From Tolypocladium sp. Sup5 PDA-1 (lineage: Eukaryota > Ascomycota > Sordariomycetes > Hypocreales > Ophiocordycipitaceae), in contig JPHH03000008.1 in the NCBI GenBank assembly GCA_000750105.3, positions 434,001 through 498,000 of the forward strand: 64,000 nt of DNA, in the 5' to 3' direction. A program made the translations under genes and the position numbers. The notes under the pieces are model-generated. The model was given only the letters and a program-made list of their open reading frames with translations, was not told the origin of the DNA and ran no database searches. This document shows positions 8,582-18,700 of the stretch, one piece after another (position 1 is the first letter of the stretch; each line of letters opens with the position of its first letter).

Positions 8582-10645
8582 TTATCGCAGCATATATGAT
8601 AGATCCGGAAGGTCGCGCAGGATGGTGGTAACGACCTCGTCATCTTGAGAGGATCTAGGCTCTGACGCCGCATGCGTAGATTCTGATGGGGTATTCATAA
8701 TGGTACTGGAGGTGGGTGACAGTGGTATTGTGGATCCCATTGCGGGTTTTGTAGGGTAATTCGGTATAAGTTGCAGAGGTGGTGGTGGATGTGCGGCTTC
8801 TGCTGTGGGTGGCTTCACGTCCGCAACGCCCCATGGATCCGACTCGTGGCTCAGTCTGTTCTGGCCGTCGGTGGCCTTAGCTTGCGTCGTGCCAGCTTTC
8901 GTTGCACCATCAAGAGCATTGGTTTGACTTGATTGATGGCCAGAATTGGCCGTGGCCGTCTCGTCCATCTCCATCCCAGCTGACAGCGACATGCCAAACG
9001 AGCTCGCCGGAACTGTTGGCGAAGACACCATCTCTCCCCAGTCGTCGTCATCGCCGTCGTCGTCCTCTCCATCCATGCCTGTTTCTGGCACGGTGGATAT
9101 CTGCGGAGAGGCAATACTTCGCGAAGCCGTCGTCGTGGGTACGGATTTCGGTGGTCCCGGAAGCTGCAGAGAAACCGGCCTCTCGGATGTAGACTGCCAG
9201 GTCCCAGACGAAAAAGAGTCTCTCTGAAGAGGTTCAGCAGACGAACGCGTCACAGCAACCGTAGGTGATGCAGGCAAACTGCTACTCCAACCAAACGCCG
9301 CCTCCGAGTTCCTCACACTCGCCGAAGCCTGCCGAGGGTGTCCCCCTTTCTTCTTTAGCAGCTCGCCGATCTCCACGGGCGGTGCTTCCGAGTCCCAGTT
9401 GAACATGCTCGCGCCACCGACGCCGAGTCTGCGCCCGAGGACGACGCGCCCGCCGATGGAGTCCTCCTCCATCCACCGCCGCACGATCTTGTGCGTCTGC
9501 TCGCGCACCTGCGAGCCGGCCCAGCTGACACGCACGTAGCCCTCATCGTCGCCGCCGTTGTGCTGTCGGATGGAGCCGAAGCGGGAGATGTGGTACCAGG
9601 CTTTGCGTTCGGAGACGGTTGTGAAGGAGTCGTCGATGATGACGTCTGGTACGGGCTCTGGCTTTGGCGACATGGCTGGGGTTGAGGGGAAGAGCTCGTC
9701 GAGTTTTGAGAGGTCGATAGGGTAGGGGATCTGGAGTGGCTTTGGCTTTGTCTGTTGCGGCGTGTCGTCGTGCTGGTCGCCTGGTATGGGCGTACTCTCG
9801 AGTCCATCCACCGCCTCGGTAACAGGGGACTGTTCCTCGTCTGTCGTTCCCTCCGCCAGACCTTTCAGAACAACCTGCGCAAAATCCTCTTGCTGAGCCT
9901 TCGTGGACTCGATCTCCGGCAGCTCAGGCACTGCATCATCATGCGCCTCCCCCGATATTGAGAACTTCTTCGTCGTGGTGACCAGTGCTTCGGTTGACGA
10001 GGCGCCCTTCTTCGCAATGCCATCGTACATTTCCACCAGCCCCTGGACCTTGGATGGCTGTCGACTTGCCTCCGACTGATCTGTGGTTCCGATGGGTGGC
10101 GCAGGGACAACATCAGGAGACTCAGATTGCTCCAGCTCCTCGATGGCTGGAGATGTCGCCGTTGCCTCTGCGGCTGTTGGTTCGTCTGCACCCCAGACAT
10201 CCGGTGCACTCTCGACGAGCACTTTGGGCAGCTCCCCATGCGCTTCTGTGTCCAAAGCATCGTCTCGGCGCACTCCATCCTCACCGAGACTAATCGCCGA
10301 GTCCGCGATCCTCTTATCTACTAGTCTCTTCCCTTCCACCTCTTGCTCCTCCACCGTCCCCAGCCCTCCCCACGGATCCGGCGACGGCTGTCTCACCACA
10401 GCGCCCCCCAGCGGCTTCAGCCCAGGACTTCGCCCCCATGCGGGACTCTCCTTGCCAGCGCCCGCATCGTTCCATCCGCCCCATGCGTTGTCGTCGTCGT
10501 TCCACGGCGACGCAGCATCCGGCGATACCCTCCGTGGGCTGCTGTTGCTTTCTACCGCCGCAAAATGCGCTTGACGCGGCGCTGCGGGCAGGTCAAGCTT
10601 CACCGGCGCGTCCGTTGTCCATGGATCGCCCCATGGATCCTCCAT
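8582..10645 (-). CDS. conserved DW-rich acidic protein, 687 aa
   Basis: Single long exon beginning MEDPWGDPW. The N-terminal 100 residues repeat the tripeptide PWG and tryptophan-acid clusters (DNAWGGWND near residue 53, DPWGG near 90, DVWGAD near 149). The only well-ordered block is at about 340-435: a KAWYHISRFGSIR stretch, a VRVSWAGS strand and an IGGRVVLGRRLGVGG segment. A second acidic-Trp site, DDDDWGEMV, lies near residue 535. There are no membrane segments and no enzyme motif. Acidic clusters next to W-G-x-hydrophobic match the short motifs bound by gamma-adaptin/GGA ear domains, so a clathrin-accessory role is a reasonable inference only. Homologues of this type are recalled from other Sordariomycetes without established function. 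The ATG at 10645 is the first in frame. Confidence 0.8.
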   Translation of the reverse strand: MEDPWGDPWTTDAPVKLDLPAAPRQAHFAAVESNSSPRRVSPDAASPWNDDDNAWGGWNDAGAGKESPAWGRSPGLKPLGGAVVRQPSPDPWGGLGTVEEQEVEGKRLVDKRIADSAISLGEDGVRRDDALDTEAHGELPKVLVESAPDVWGADEPTAAEATATSPAIEELEQSESPDVVPAPPIGTTDQSEASRQPSKVQGLVEMYDGIAKKGASSTEALVTTTKKFSISGEAHDDAVPELPEIESTKAQQEDFAQVVLKGLAEGTTDEEQSPVTEAVDGLESTPIPGDQHDDTPQQTKPKPLQIPYPIDLSKLDELFPSTPAMSPKPEPVPDVIIDDSFTTVSERKAWYHISRFGSIRQHNGGDDEGYVRVSWAGSQVREQTHKIVRRWMEEDSIGGRVVLGRRLGVGGASMFNWDSEAPPVEIGELLKKKGGHPRQASASVRNSEAAFGWSSSLPASPTVAVTRSSAEPLQRDSFSSGTWQSTSERPVSLQLPGPPKSVPTTTASRSIASPQISTVPETGMDGEDDDGDDDDWGEMVSSPTVPASSFGMSLSAGMEMDETATANSGHQSSQTNALDGATKAGTTQAKATDGQNRLSHESDPWGVADVKPPTAEAAHPPPPLQLIPNYPTKPAMGSTIPLSPTSSTIMNTPSESTHAASEPRSSQDDEVVTTILRDLPDLSYMLR

Positions 10646-11372
10646 GCTGGACGACCTGGCATGTCGCGTGACACCCTTGCGCTACGCCTGCAGAAACGAG
10701 CCAAAAGCCAATGTTATAATGTCGGTCGCCAGGTCATTTCGAGTCGTGAGGTGATCGAATCGAATCGCTCCTCGAAGCTGCAGCTCTCTCGATGGTAGTC
10801 GAACACGCTGGCTGTTGGATGACGAACGAGTGTCTGGGCTCCAGGCACCGAGATCCGGTCTCAAGAGACTGGGAGAACGTCGCCGGGTGTCGATGTCCTA
10901 GAATGCAATAGCCTCGAGCTGTGGCGAAATGATTGGTGCCGGATCCCGCGATTACGCCTTGCGTTTGTGGTGATGCAAAGACCAACGACGTCGTTTTGTA
11001 GTCCGTAGTGCTAAAGTCGACGAGAGCAGGGGCCAAGCGTGTCACGGCTTATTTCAGCTCCTTGGCCCCTCAGCTCCGCGTGGTCCGGCGCCTCCGTCAA
11101 GCAACGCCCCCGAGACCCTCTTAGCACTCTGGGTCACGACATCACAAACGCGCAAGCCGTCGTGAGCAACAGTTAAGGTCCCAAAATTTATTCCTAGTAG
11201 TAGATACATTACTGATACAGGTCATGGTCTCTGGACCATTTCTAGCCAGTGCATGAGTCTAGGAAGAGCTCGTCGTGTCCACCCGAGTCCATGTAAACGC
11301 CCAGTCACGCCTACGCTAAATGACAACGTTTAATCGTGATATAGCAGGGTATTCCCTCGCCATTCCTCCCCC
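10646..11372. other. intergenic
   Basis: This carries the promoter of the DW-rich gene (leftward) and the 3' flank of the CAF-1 gene. No supported gene. Confidence 0.5.
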
Positions 11373-13415
11373 TTAGAGCTTGATCTCGTGACCAGGCTTG
11401 AGATCCCATTCCTTGGACCGGCCCGCTCCCTTCTTCTCCGCAACCATCTCGATCGTGTTCTTCACCTCTGCGCGCGAGACGCTATCTCGGAATTGGTGGA
11501 AGATGAAGTCGATGATGCCCACTTTCGAAAGAGCCTTGTTGTCAAGAATCGCACGCTTTACGTCGTTCATGAGTTCTGATTTAACCAGCTTCATGGAGCC
11601 GGCCGTTCCTGCAGCACTACCTTTGAGAGCTGCAAAAGCACTCACAGGCGCTGGTGGAGGCGCCATCTTGGTACCGGTTTCACTTGTTGGCGCACCCTTT
11701 GCTGGCTTGGTCTTACGCTCCGGCTCCCAATACTGCGCTGACCAAGGATCGATGCCCCAGGTGCGCTCGAGGCCTTCTGCGGCGGTGATTAGCAGATGCT
11801 AGGGTTTGCAGATGTGTGTGGGGGGGACAGGCTCACCGTGAATGAATTCCATCCTGTGCTCGTAAACCGTCCGATTGGGGCCCAGACGATGGTGATTTTC
11901 GAAGCAGATGCCGGTGCTGTCAGGCTCCATTGTGTTTGCAAACACCCGCCGTGCTAGTCCGGCATCCTCAGAATCGTCAAGGAAGCCCTCCATGTCATCC
12001 TCGTCATCCGGTTCCTCGTCATCGTCGTCAACGTCCACATCCTCGCCTTCTTCGTCCTGCCACTCGGCCTCCGAATCATATTCGTAGTCAAGCGGCAGTC
12101 GTCGACCGGTCGTTCTGCGTGCCAGCCTGTACATGTTCCCTCGCCCGAGGGCAAACGGCTTGAAGGTGACTGTGCCGTAGTAAGGCGGTCTGACGTCCTG
12201 GGAGAACGCAATCACCTTCATGGGAACTTTGGCAAGTCGTTTGCGAACCAGCTGGACGGCATCTTTGGCTGTGCTTCCACCACTGTTGCCCGACTTCTCA
12301 GCCTCCTTATAGGCCGTTTCCATGATGTGCTTAACTGGATGGTGCAATCGGCCTCTCTTTGGTGGTTTTCTGGGCAAACAGAGTAGTTCCACAGGATCAA
12401 ACGATCCGGTGTGGCTCTCTAGCTCCCGCTCACCACTAATGTACTCATCGAGAATACGAGACTTGGCCTCTCGAGTCTCCTCGTCCATCTGGACCAACGA
12501 TCTCTTCCATCGTGTGTTTTCTCGAACATAGAAAGGCTTGAAGAGTTTGTCATATGCGGAGAGCGCCGGCTTTGACGTCGAGGCTGCGGCATCTGGCTTG
12601 CTGGGGCTTCCAGGTTTGGCGTCAGAGTCGGCGGCAGTCTTCTGAGGGGACTTCGGCATGCTGAAAAAGGCGCCAAGCTTCATCTGGGATCGGGCCTTCT
12701 TGTTTTGCTCCTCTTCCTTCTTGCGCTTCTTCTCGGCCTTGGCTTGATCCTCTTCTTCCTTTTTCTTTCGCTTCTCCTCGCGCTCCTTTGCTCGAGCGGC
12801 CTTTTCCTCGTCTAGCTTCGCCTTTTCAGCTGCCTTAACGGCAGCCTGCTCCTCACGCTCTTTGGCTCGTACCGCTTTTTCCTCTTCCAGCTTCGCCTTC
12901 TCAGCCGCTTTAACAGCAGCCTGTTCCTCTCTCTCCTTTTTCTTCTCGGCCGCCTCTTTGTCCCGAGCCGCTTTCTCTATCGCAGTGAATTTTCTGCGCT
13001 TGGCCGCCGGTTTGGCTGCCATTGTTGCTTGTGTTGTAGAAGCGGTGCTCGAGGTGGATGGCTTGTTCGTCGACTGCGCGGATGGCATGGCCTTCGTTGG
13101 CGTTTGTGGAGAGGGAGAGTTACGCACCGGAGTGCTACTCTCTGCGTCGCTAAGGGCTGGCGAGCCGTGGGGAGAGGATCGTATCCCGTTCTGAGAGATG
13201 AGGGGGAGCACTAGAGAATCAGCAACCGTGTTGAATATGCAGAGGTAGGACCTCCTACAAGAGTCTCCAGTTGGACGAATCGTAACTGTACCAGACATCT
13301 TCGTGTCCGCATCCACATCCATCTTCACCAAGTCGCCAGCGAACTCGTCGTGGCTCCGCTTCCGCCCTGCGGACTCCGTCTCCCGGATGTTAGGGTCCAT
13401 CTGGAACAACGGCAT
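11373..13415 (-). CDS. chromatin assembly factor 1 large subunit (CAF-1 p150/Cac1-like), 633 aa
   Basis: Three exons: 13415..13292, 13210..11837 and 11776..11373. CAF-1 deposits H3-H4 on newly replicated DNA behind PCNA. The order fits the family. A Lys/Glu/Arg-rich KER helix comes first, then a canonical PIP box (QMKLGAFF) just after it. A block beginning FKPFYVRENTRWKR follows, then a Cac1-type region with RPPYYGTVT, a long Asp/Glu tract (ED domain) and a C-terminal winged-helix end, WDLKPGHEIKL. The KER helix contains two consecutive 25-residue repeats starting KEREEQAAV. The last intron (60 nt, GTGAGC donor) is firm. The first (81 nt, GTACAG donor) is a multiple of three, so read-through would also be in frame. 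MDPNI at 13400 is an alternative start. The frame continues upstream to 13574 but reads like leader sequence. Confidence 0.88.
12789..12938 (-). repeat. two 75-bp tandem units in the CAF-1 KER helix
   Basis: Two adjacent units of 25 codons (12938..12864 and 12863..12789) encode KEREEQAAVKAAEKAKL followed by E/D-EEKA-V/A-RA. They differ at two amino acids and at several silent positions, so the duplication is not brand new. A third partial unit, KEREEK, follows. Confidence 0.85.
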
Positions 13416-14681
13416 CGGAAAAGGATGCCGCGATGAGCAGCCCTTGTAAATATTCCGAAACTTGAAGCCTGGAGAAAGTAACTCAGGACAGAAAAGAGAT
13501 AGGTGTGACCATTTGGTGGTGTTCCAACTCGTAGGCAGGCGGTGCCCGTGAAAATGGCATGGGGTCGAAAACAATGGGTGTTCACAGCCGGCTCAACCGA
13601 GCGTTGAATAGAAAACAGCGAAAGACGGCAAAAGAGGCAAAAGAGAGGTGATCAGGCACGCACGGTCAGCGCCCAGTGAGGAACGATTCAATCGATGATA
13701 GTCTCGCCCTCAATGGACCCTGCGTGGCTCGATCACGGTGGGAAGATGACGGCTCAGGGAACGGAGTTGGCCAGATTGGGGGGGAGTGGAAAGACGCGCG
13801 CCGCGTGAAGTTGGCGCCTGCCTTCCCAATTGGGGGACGCGTTTGTAGCTGCGGCGCGTGCCCCATGCCAATTTACGGCTAAGGACCGGAAGTGGTTTGT
13901 GGCTCCAACTCAGAGGCACAGCCACACAAGGCTGCCCCGCGCTAAGGAGAAGCCGGCTAGTGGCTTGGCCTCCGTCAGTGCGTGCAAAACCCGCAATCAG
14001 TTCGGGATGCCTCCCGATCCATCGCGGGATGCTGCAGAGCCACAGCAGAGCGCTAATGCCAGGGGCATGGCCTGACGGACAGCATCTGGAATTGGCTGGA
14101 TCTGGTTGATCTGCGTACAAAGCTCCAAAGTAACGTCACGTCGGCACTTGGAGGCCTTTGAGACAAGGGCCCCCGAGACTGTGCCGCCGCCAACCCTGAT
14201 ACGAGCCCATTGGCGATCTACTCACCTTTCCCCGAAAAGTCTCACGTCATGTCAAAGAGGTATGCTCAGAGTTATACGCCATTGCTGTCTCGTATTGGTA
14301 TCTACCTCAGTCCGAACGGCGCTGCCGTGTCGGAGGTATCATTAAGCACGCTTTTCTCTCAGCTACTAGTACTACAGTAAAATATACCTTGGGCAGCCTC
14401 CTCGGTCCGCCCTATACCCCACAAACCACAGAAACAGAGCGAACGAATGTAGCAAAAGTGCAAGCAATAATCATGGTATCTAGACCCAAGAGCGATCGTG
14501 CCTCTCACGAGTGATGTCCTCCATGCCCAAACGCCTGTCAATGCAACTGAAACCCTCCTGAGGCCGCATAAAACGACTGGCTGATAGAAAAGCGAGCGGA
14601 TAGTGGTTGGGGAAAATGTCGTCTGCAACGACGGTATCGTAGAGTGTGCCCAAAGGGACAATGATGATCCAAGACCAGCCA
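13416..14681. other. intergenic
   Basis: Upstream region of CAF-1 and 3' flank of the next minus-strand gene. Several short frames on both strands lack domains or splice logic. Confidence 0.5.
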
Positions 14682-15743
14682 TCAGTCAGGGTTGGCGATG
14701 AACAGGCGTCCAGATGTGAGTGTTGCCGTCCGTTCATCAACACTGCCCCTCCTCTTCAGCTCTTCAGCAGTCTTGACGCTCTTCTCGCGGGTCAAGGCCG
14801 AGTGCATGAGCGAGTTGCTGGCAAGTCTCGGTGCTTTGCCCAGCTCGCCGATAACGTCGGCGCGTTCACCGCTGCTTCCGCTTCTAGAGCTTTGGGCTTT
14901 GCCGCTCGCCGCATCGTCCATTGTCTTCGTCGCCTCCTCTGGCTGTTGACCGATGAGGCTTCCCGTTCGTTCGGGCGTGTCTCCTGGGCTCCAGCGCTGG
15001 CCACCCTGCGTGCTTGGGCCGCCAGACGACCGGTAAGCCACGGCCCGACGGCCGCTGCCGGTGCTGCTGCGTCCGCTGCTCCCCGTCCTACGGTGATGCA
15101 GACGAGCTGCAGCTTGTGTTGCGTCGTCGTCTTCGCTGCTCTCTCCCTCGACTTCGGTGGCACTCAGCCGCATGGGCACTCCACCAACGCCAACGTGATT
15201 CTCGCCCGGCGCGTATCCAACGACAGGCGTCTTCCCGTGATGCCGGATCTTGGCGGCAACCTTGCCGGTTGCGCTGATGCCGGTATTCGTGCGGCTGCTG
15301 GTGTGAGGGCGGTTGCCTCCGACGACTTCGAGATTTGCGCGCATCTTTGCCGCGCGTTGCTGGGCGGCTACTCGGGGGTCTTCATACTGTGCGCGATCGC
15401 ACCACACTGTCGCCTTTTGCTTGCGCAAGAGCGCCACATAGCCATTCGGCTGAATCGAGGCCCCGCCTGAGCGGCTCGAGATGGAGCGGCGAAGATCCGT
15501 AGTCGACGAGGTGCGATAGGCGGCCGGGGGCGGGATGGTCGAGGCTGTGCTAAAGGTGTTGACGGACGGCGAGCGGCGCGAATGCTGCATGTTGGGCCCG
15601 GGCTGCGAGGAGAGGTGCAGAGACATCTGGCCCGGTGTGTGGCCTTGCGCGGGGAAGATGTTGGACGAGGTGGTTCGCGAGCGCGAGTGGCCGTAGGCGT
15701 TTGTCTGGTCAATTGGCCTTGTTCTGGCCTGTGGCTCGAGCAT
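14682..15743 (-). CDS. conserved low-complexity fungal protein, 353 aa
   Basis: Intronless frame starting MLEPQARTRPIDQ and ending SGRLFIANPD. Ser, Arg and Gly dominate, and most of it should be disordered. The ordered part is residues about 101-145, GYVALLRKQKATVWCDR followed by an amphipathic helix with QQRAAKMRA. A second conserved stretch is VAAKIRHHGK, then GYAPGENHVGVGGVPMRLSATE. I recall close relatives with the same start, core and FIANPD end in Fusarium-type genomes, always as hypothetical proteins. The helix and numerous RxxS sites suggest a scaffold or phosphorylated regulator, but that is inference. No signal peptide or membrane helix is seen. Confidence 0.8.
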   Translation of the reverse strand: MLEPQARTRPIDQTNAYGHSRSRTTSSNIFPAQGHTPGQMSLHLSSQPGPNMQHSRRSPSVNTFSTASTIPPPAAYRTSSTTDLRRSISSRSGGASIQPNGYVALLRKQKATVWCDRAQYEDPRVAAQQRAAKMRANLEVVGGNRPHTSSRTNTGISATGKVAAKIRHHGKTPVVGYAPGENHVGVGGVPMRLSATEVEGESSEDDDATQAAARLHHRRTGSSGRSSTGSGRRAVAYRSSGGPSTQGGQRWSPGDTPERTGSLIGQQPEEATKTMDDAASGKAQSSRSGSSGERADVIGELGKAPRLASNSLMHSALTREKSVKTAEELKRRGSVDERTATLTSGRLFIANPD

Positions 15744-18700
15744 GTTCGGAGAACGTTTCGCGCACAGGGGCGGTGACGACGTCTGGTTCCCCTTTCAAAC
15801 ACGCAGCCTGTCCTCTGAGACCCTGAGACTCTGGCGGTGGCGGTGGTGGTAATAGCGCGCTTTTCCAGGGGAGCACGGGGGGTCCTGCGGGAGGTGGCGT
15901 GTGCGAAGTGAATCGTCGACCAACGCGGGCGATCCTGCGCCAGAGCGAGCGAGCTCCTGAAACTTCAAGGCGCGAGGGCGACGTCGACGCGGCGGTACGG
16001 TAAGCCGGTTGAGGTACGAAGCAGGACTCGCGGCCGCTGCTGTGACTGCGGCGAGAAGGTGTATCAACGTCGGTTGTCGAAGGGAGAGGTTGTTGGGGAG
16101 GGCAAAAAGTAAAAGTGTGAGAGAGAGGGAGCGAGGGAGGGATGAGGTGATGAGCGATTGTGTGTCGTACTTGTCCAGCAGCGGCTGAGGCGCGCTCCAG
16201 CGGTGCAGTCAAACGTTGCATGGGGGGGAAGGCGGGCAGGCAGGGCCGATTCCAGTCCTGGAAAGGCCTGGATCAGGTAATTCCAGCCGTTTGGCGTTCG
16301 TACGGAGGCGCCTGTACGGATACCTACCTACCTACGAAGTACCTTAGGTACCTAGGCTGGAAGCAGTCCCAGTGAGCCCAGCCCAGCGGATTGGACGCAT
16401 TCGCTGCTGGTGCCACGAGTGAGTGCCGCGGATCGCTTGGGCCGCTGCCCAGTGAGCGGCGCCCCCTGGCTGGGCGTTGCGCTCGCAGCCCCACGGCGGG
16501 GGTCCCGCTGGTAGCCAGGGAGCACCGGTGTTGTGCCCAGCCAGGCGGGTCTGACGTTAGTGGCAGTGATGTAATCATAACTCGTTGGCGCGCACCTCGA
16601 TGGATGGACATGACAACGCTCTCGCGCCGATGCTGAGCGAACAACAAGAGAGAGAGCCTGGGTACCTCTTTTCTGGGCTGTTTGCTTGTTTGTTTCTCTC
16701 GTCAATGTTGCTTCTTGCCTTCACTGGACGGCGCCTACGCGCACGAAGCGGTGAATTGGCGGTTTACATGTGAATTGCAGGCTCCCTGCCTCAAAGGCAA
16801 CCTAGTGGGCCATCCGCGAACAACCTAGGTATTTACCAAAGCAGACACATTGTGCGAGCGCGGTCTGGCTCGGCCGGCGGGCCTCGCATCAACAAACCCG
16901 GATGTCTCCCGAACCATGACAGGCACTTTCGACCAACAAGCTCAGAGCCACCCGCACAGCACAGCTGGCCGAATGCCGTGCCAAGTTGCGCTATCAGGAG
17001 CGCTATGCTGTTATGAGGCCGAGATGTGGTGGGGGCCGGTGGCCGACAAGGCCTTTTGCCAGACAAGCCCCTCCGCCAAAAGTCTTTGCCATTGCTTTGC
17101 AGCAGCGCATATTGCACATTGTGGGCTGATCGGGGGATGCTAGTGCGACGGGCGATGCTCCGACGCGACTCTGTGATGCAATGATTCAAGACGAGACCGC
17201 CGGGCTGCCTGCAAGCGTGCCAATGGCCGGCTGATGATGGCCTGGGAGGTGCGGCGAGGCAGGCATCGTCAGACAAACAGACTCTCGGAGAATTCACGTT
17301 GGGGATCCTGAAGGTTTATGGCTTGTGTTTCCGTGCAGCCTGTGGCTTCTTGCTGGTGAAACCTACAGGACGGCACGGCTGAAGAGCAACACACAGAAGC
17401 AAGTCCTGGGCCGTTTTGACTGGCTGCTCCAGCGCTGGCTCCTCGAACGATTGGCCTGGGCGACACCGAATGGGAATGGGAGGCTGCGAGGTCCCGCTAG
17501 GTGTGAATCAGCCCTCCGGAAGCCTTCCAAACTTTCGAATCATCAGCAACCACATGTGTTTGTTGACAGAACTGCAGTCTGCCCGCGATGAATTGGCGTA
17601 TCAGTGAGTGAGTTGCCGACCCGTCTCTGGCTCTTGCTTCTGCTGGGCGGCCTCGTCACACCGGTGAGGCCGATTCGTCTCCGTCGTCGCATCACCGGCC
17701 CCTGCCCGCGCATGATGCTCACTCTGCGCGTGCATGATGCAAGTTGAACAGTCGCTTTTCTAATCAACCGCTTGGCTGGAGCCTTGCCCCATCGTGCATC
17801 TTGTAGCGCACCTGGTGCGAAAGACGGCCCCATGAACGGCCCACCGTTCCTCTCAACCGCCAGCTTACCTGTCCCAACTTGCCTCTTCCAGGCAATATTG
17901 GACATGGATGTCAACTGCCGCTGCCCAGGCTTTCGTCGTGTTATCTTCCCACTTGGATATTATATCATATGCCTCCTTCGTTCAACGATCCTTCAGCCGG
18001 TTTCGACAAGTCGCAGGGCCTGGGCCTTTAGCCTTGAAATCTGCCCAAGCCTCAAGGCGATAGGAAGACTACCTCCGCCCCGTTGATTAAGCCTCCTTAG
18101 CCGTAATGGTCCCCAAGAGTTCGCGCCAGTTTGGCGCGATTCTTCAGCCGGTAGCATGATGGCATCGTCATTCCTCGTCGAGGACGCCAAATTTTCCATT
18201 GTTGAAGTGGCGGGGGTGCTCAATGCTCAATGGCTCAGCGTTGGCAAAAATTGGCATTGGCGTTAAGGCTTCCGCCTACGGCTGAGGAGCCTGAGTTTAT
18301 GCACTTGTCGACGACAGATGAGTGACCATTTCTCCACGCCGCCGTCGGTGAGCAATCGCGTCCGCGTTCCTGCACATACCTGTATATCCTTCCTGCTGTC
18401 ATGACCACATTATTCCATTGTATCCATGCTCCGGTTAATCGACGTGCCGGCGGTTTCCTCAAGCTATGTACCTTACTTGCTAACCTGCGGTGAGCTGCTT
18501 GCTTATCACGGAGGTGCGGGACCCCGAAGACGTGGTGTCCGGGCCTGGGCGGGCAGCTCAGCCGTGGCTGTTACTCCTAACCCAACACATCCTGGTTCCT
18601 CTCAGTACAGCGTGCTAGCCACGGCACTTATAGCCAGAGCGGATAACCGGAAGGCGCACAGTTTTGTAGCTCTGACCAGGTGTAGAATCGCCTGTTACAT

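Noticed and set aside
11373..11666. Stand-alone 97-codon gene starting MAPPPAP
   Set aside because: It is the last exon of the CAF-1 gene; a 60-nt intron joins it in frame to the upstream exon.
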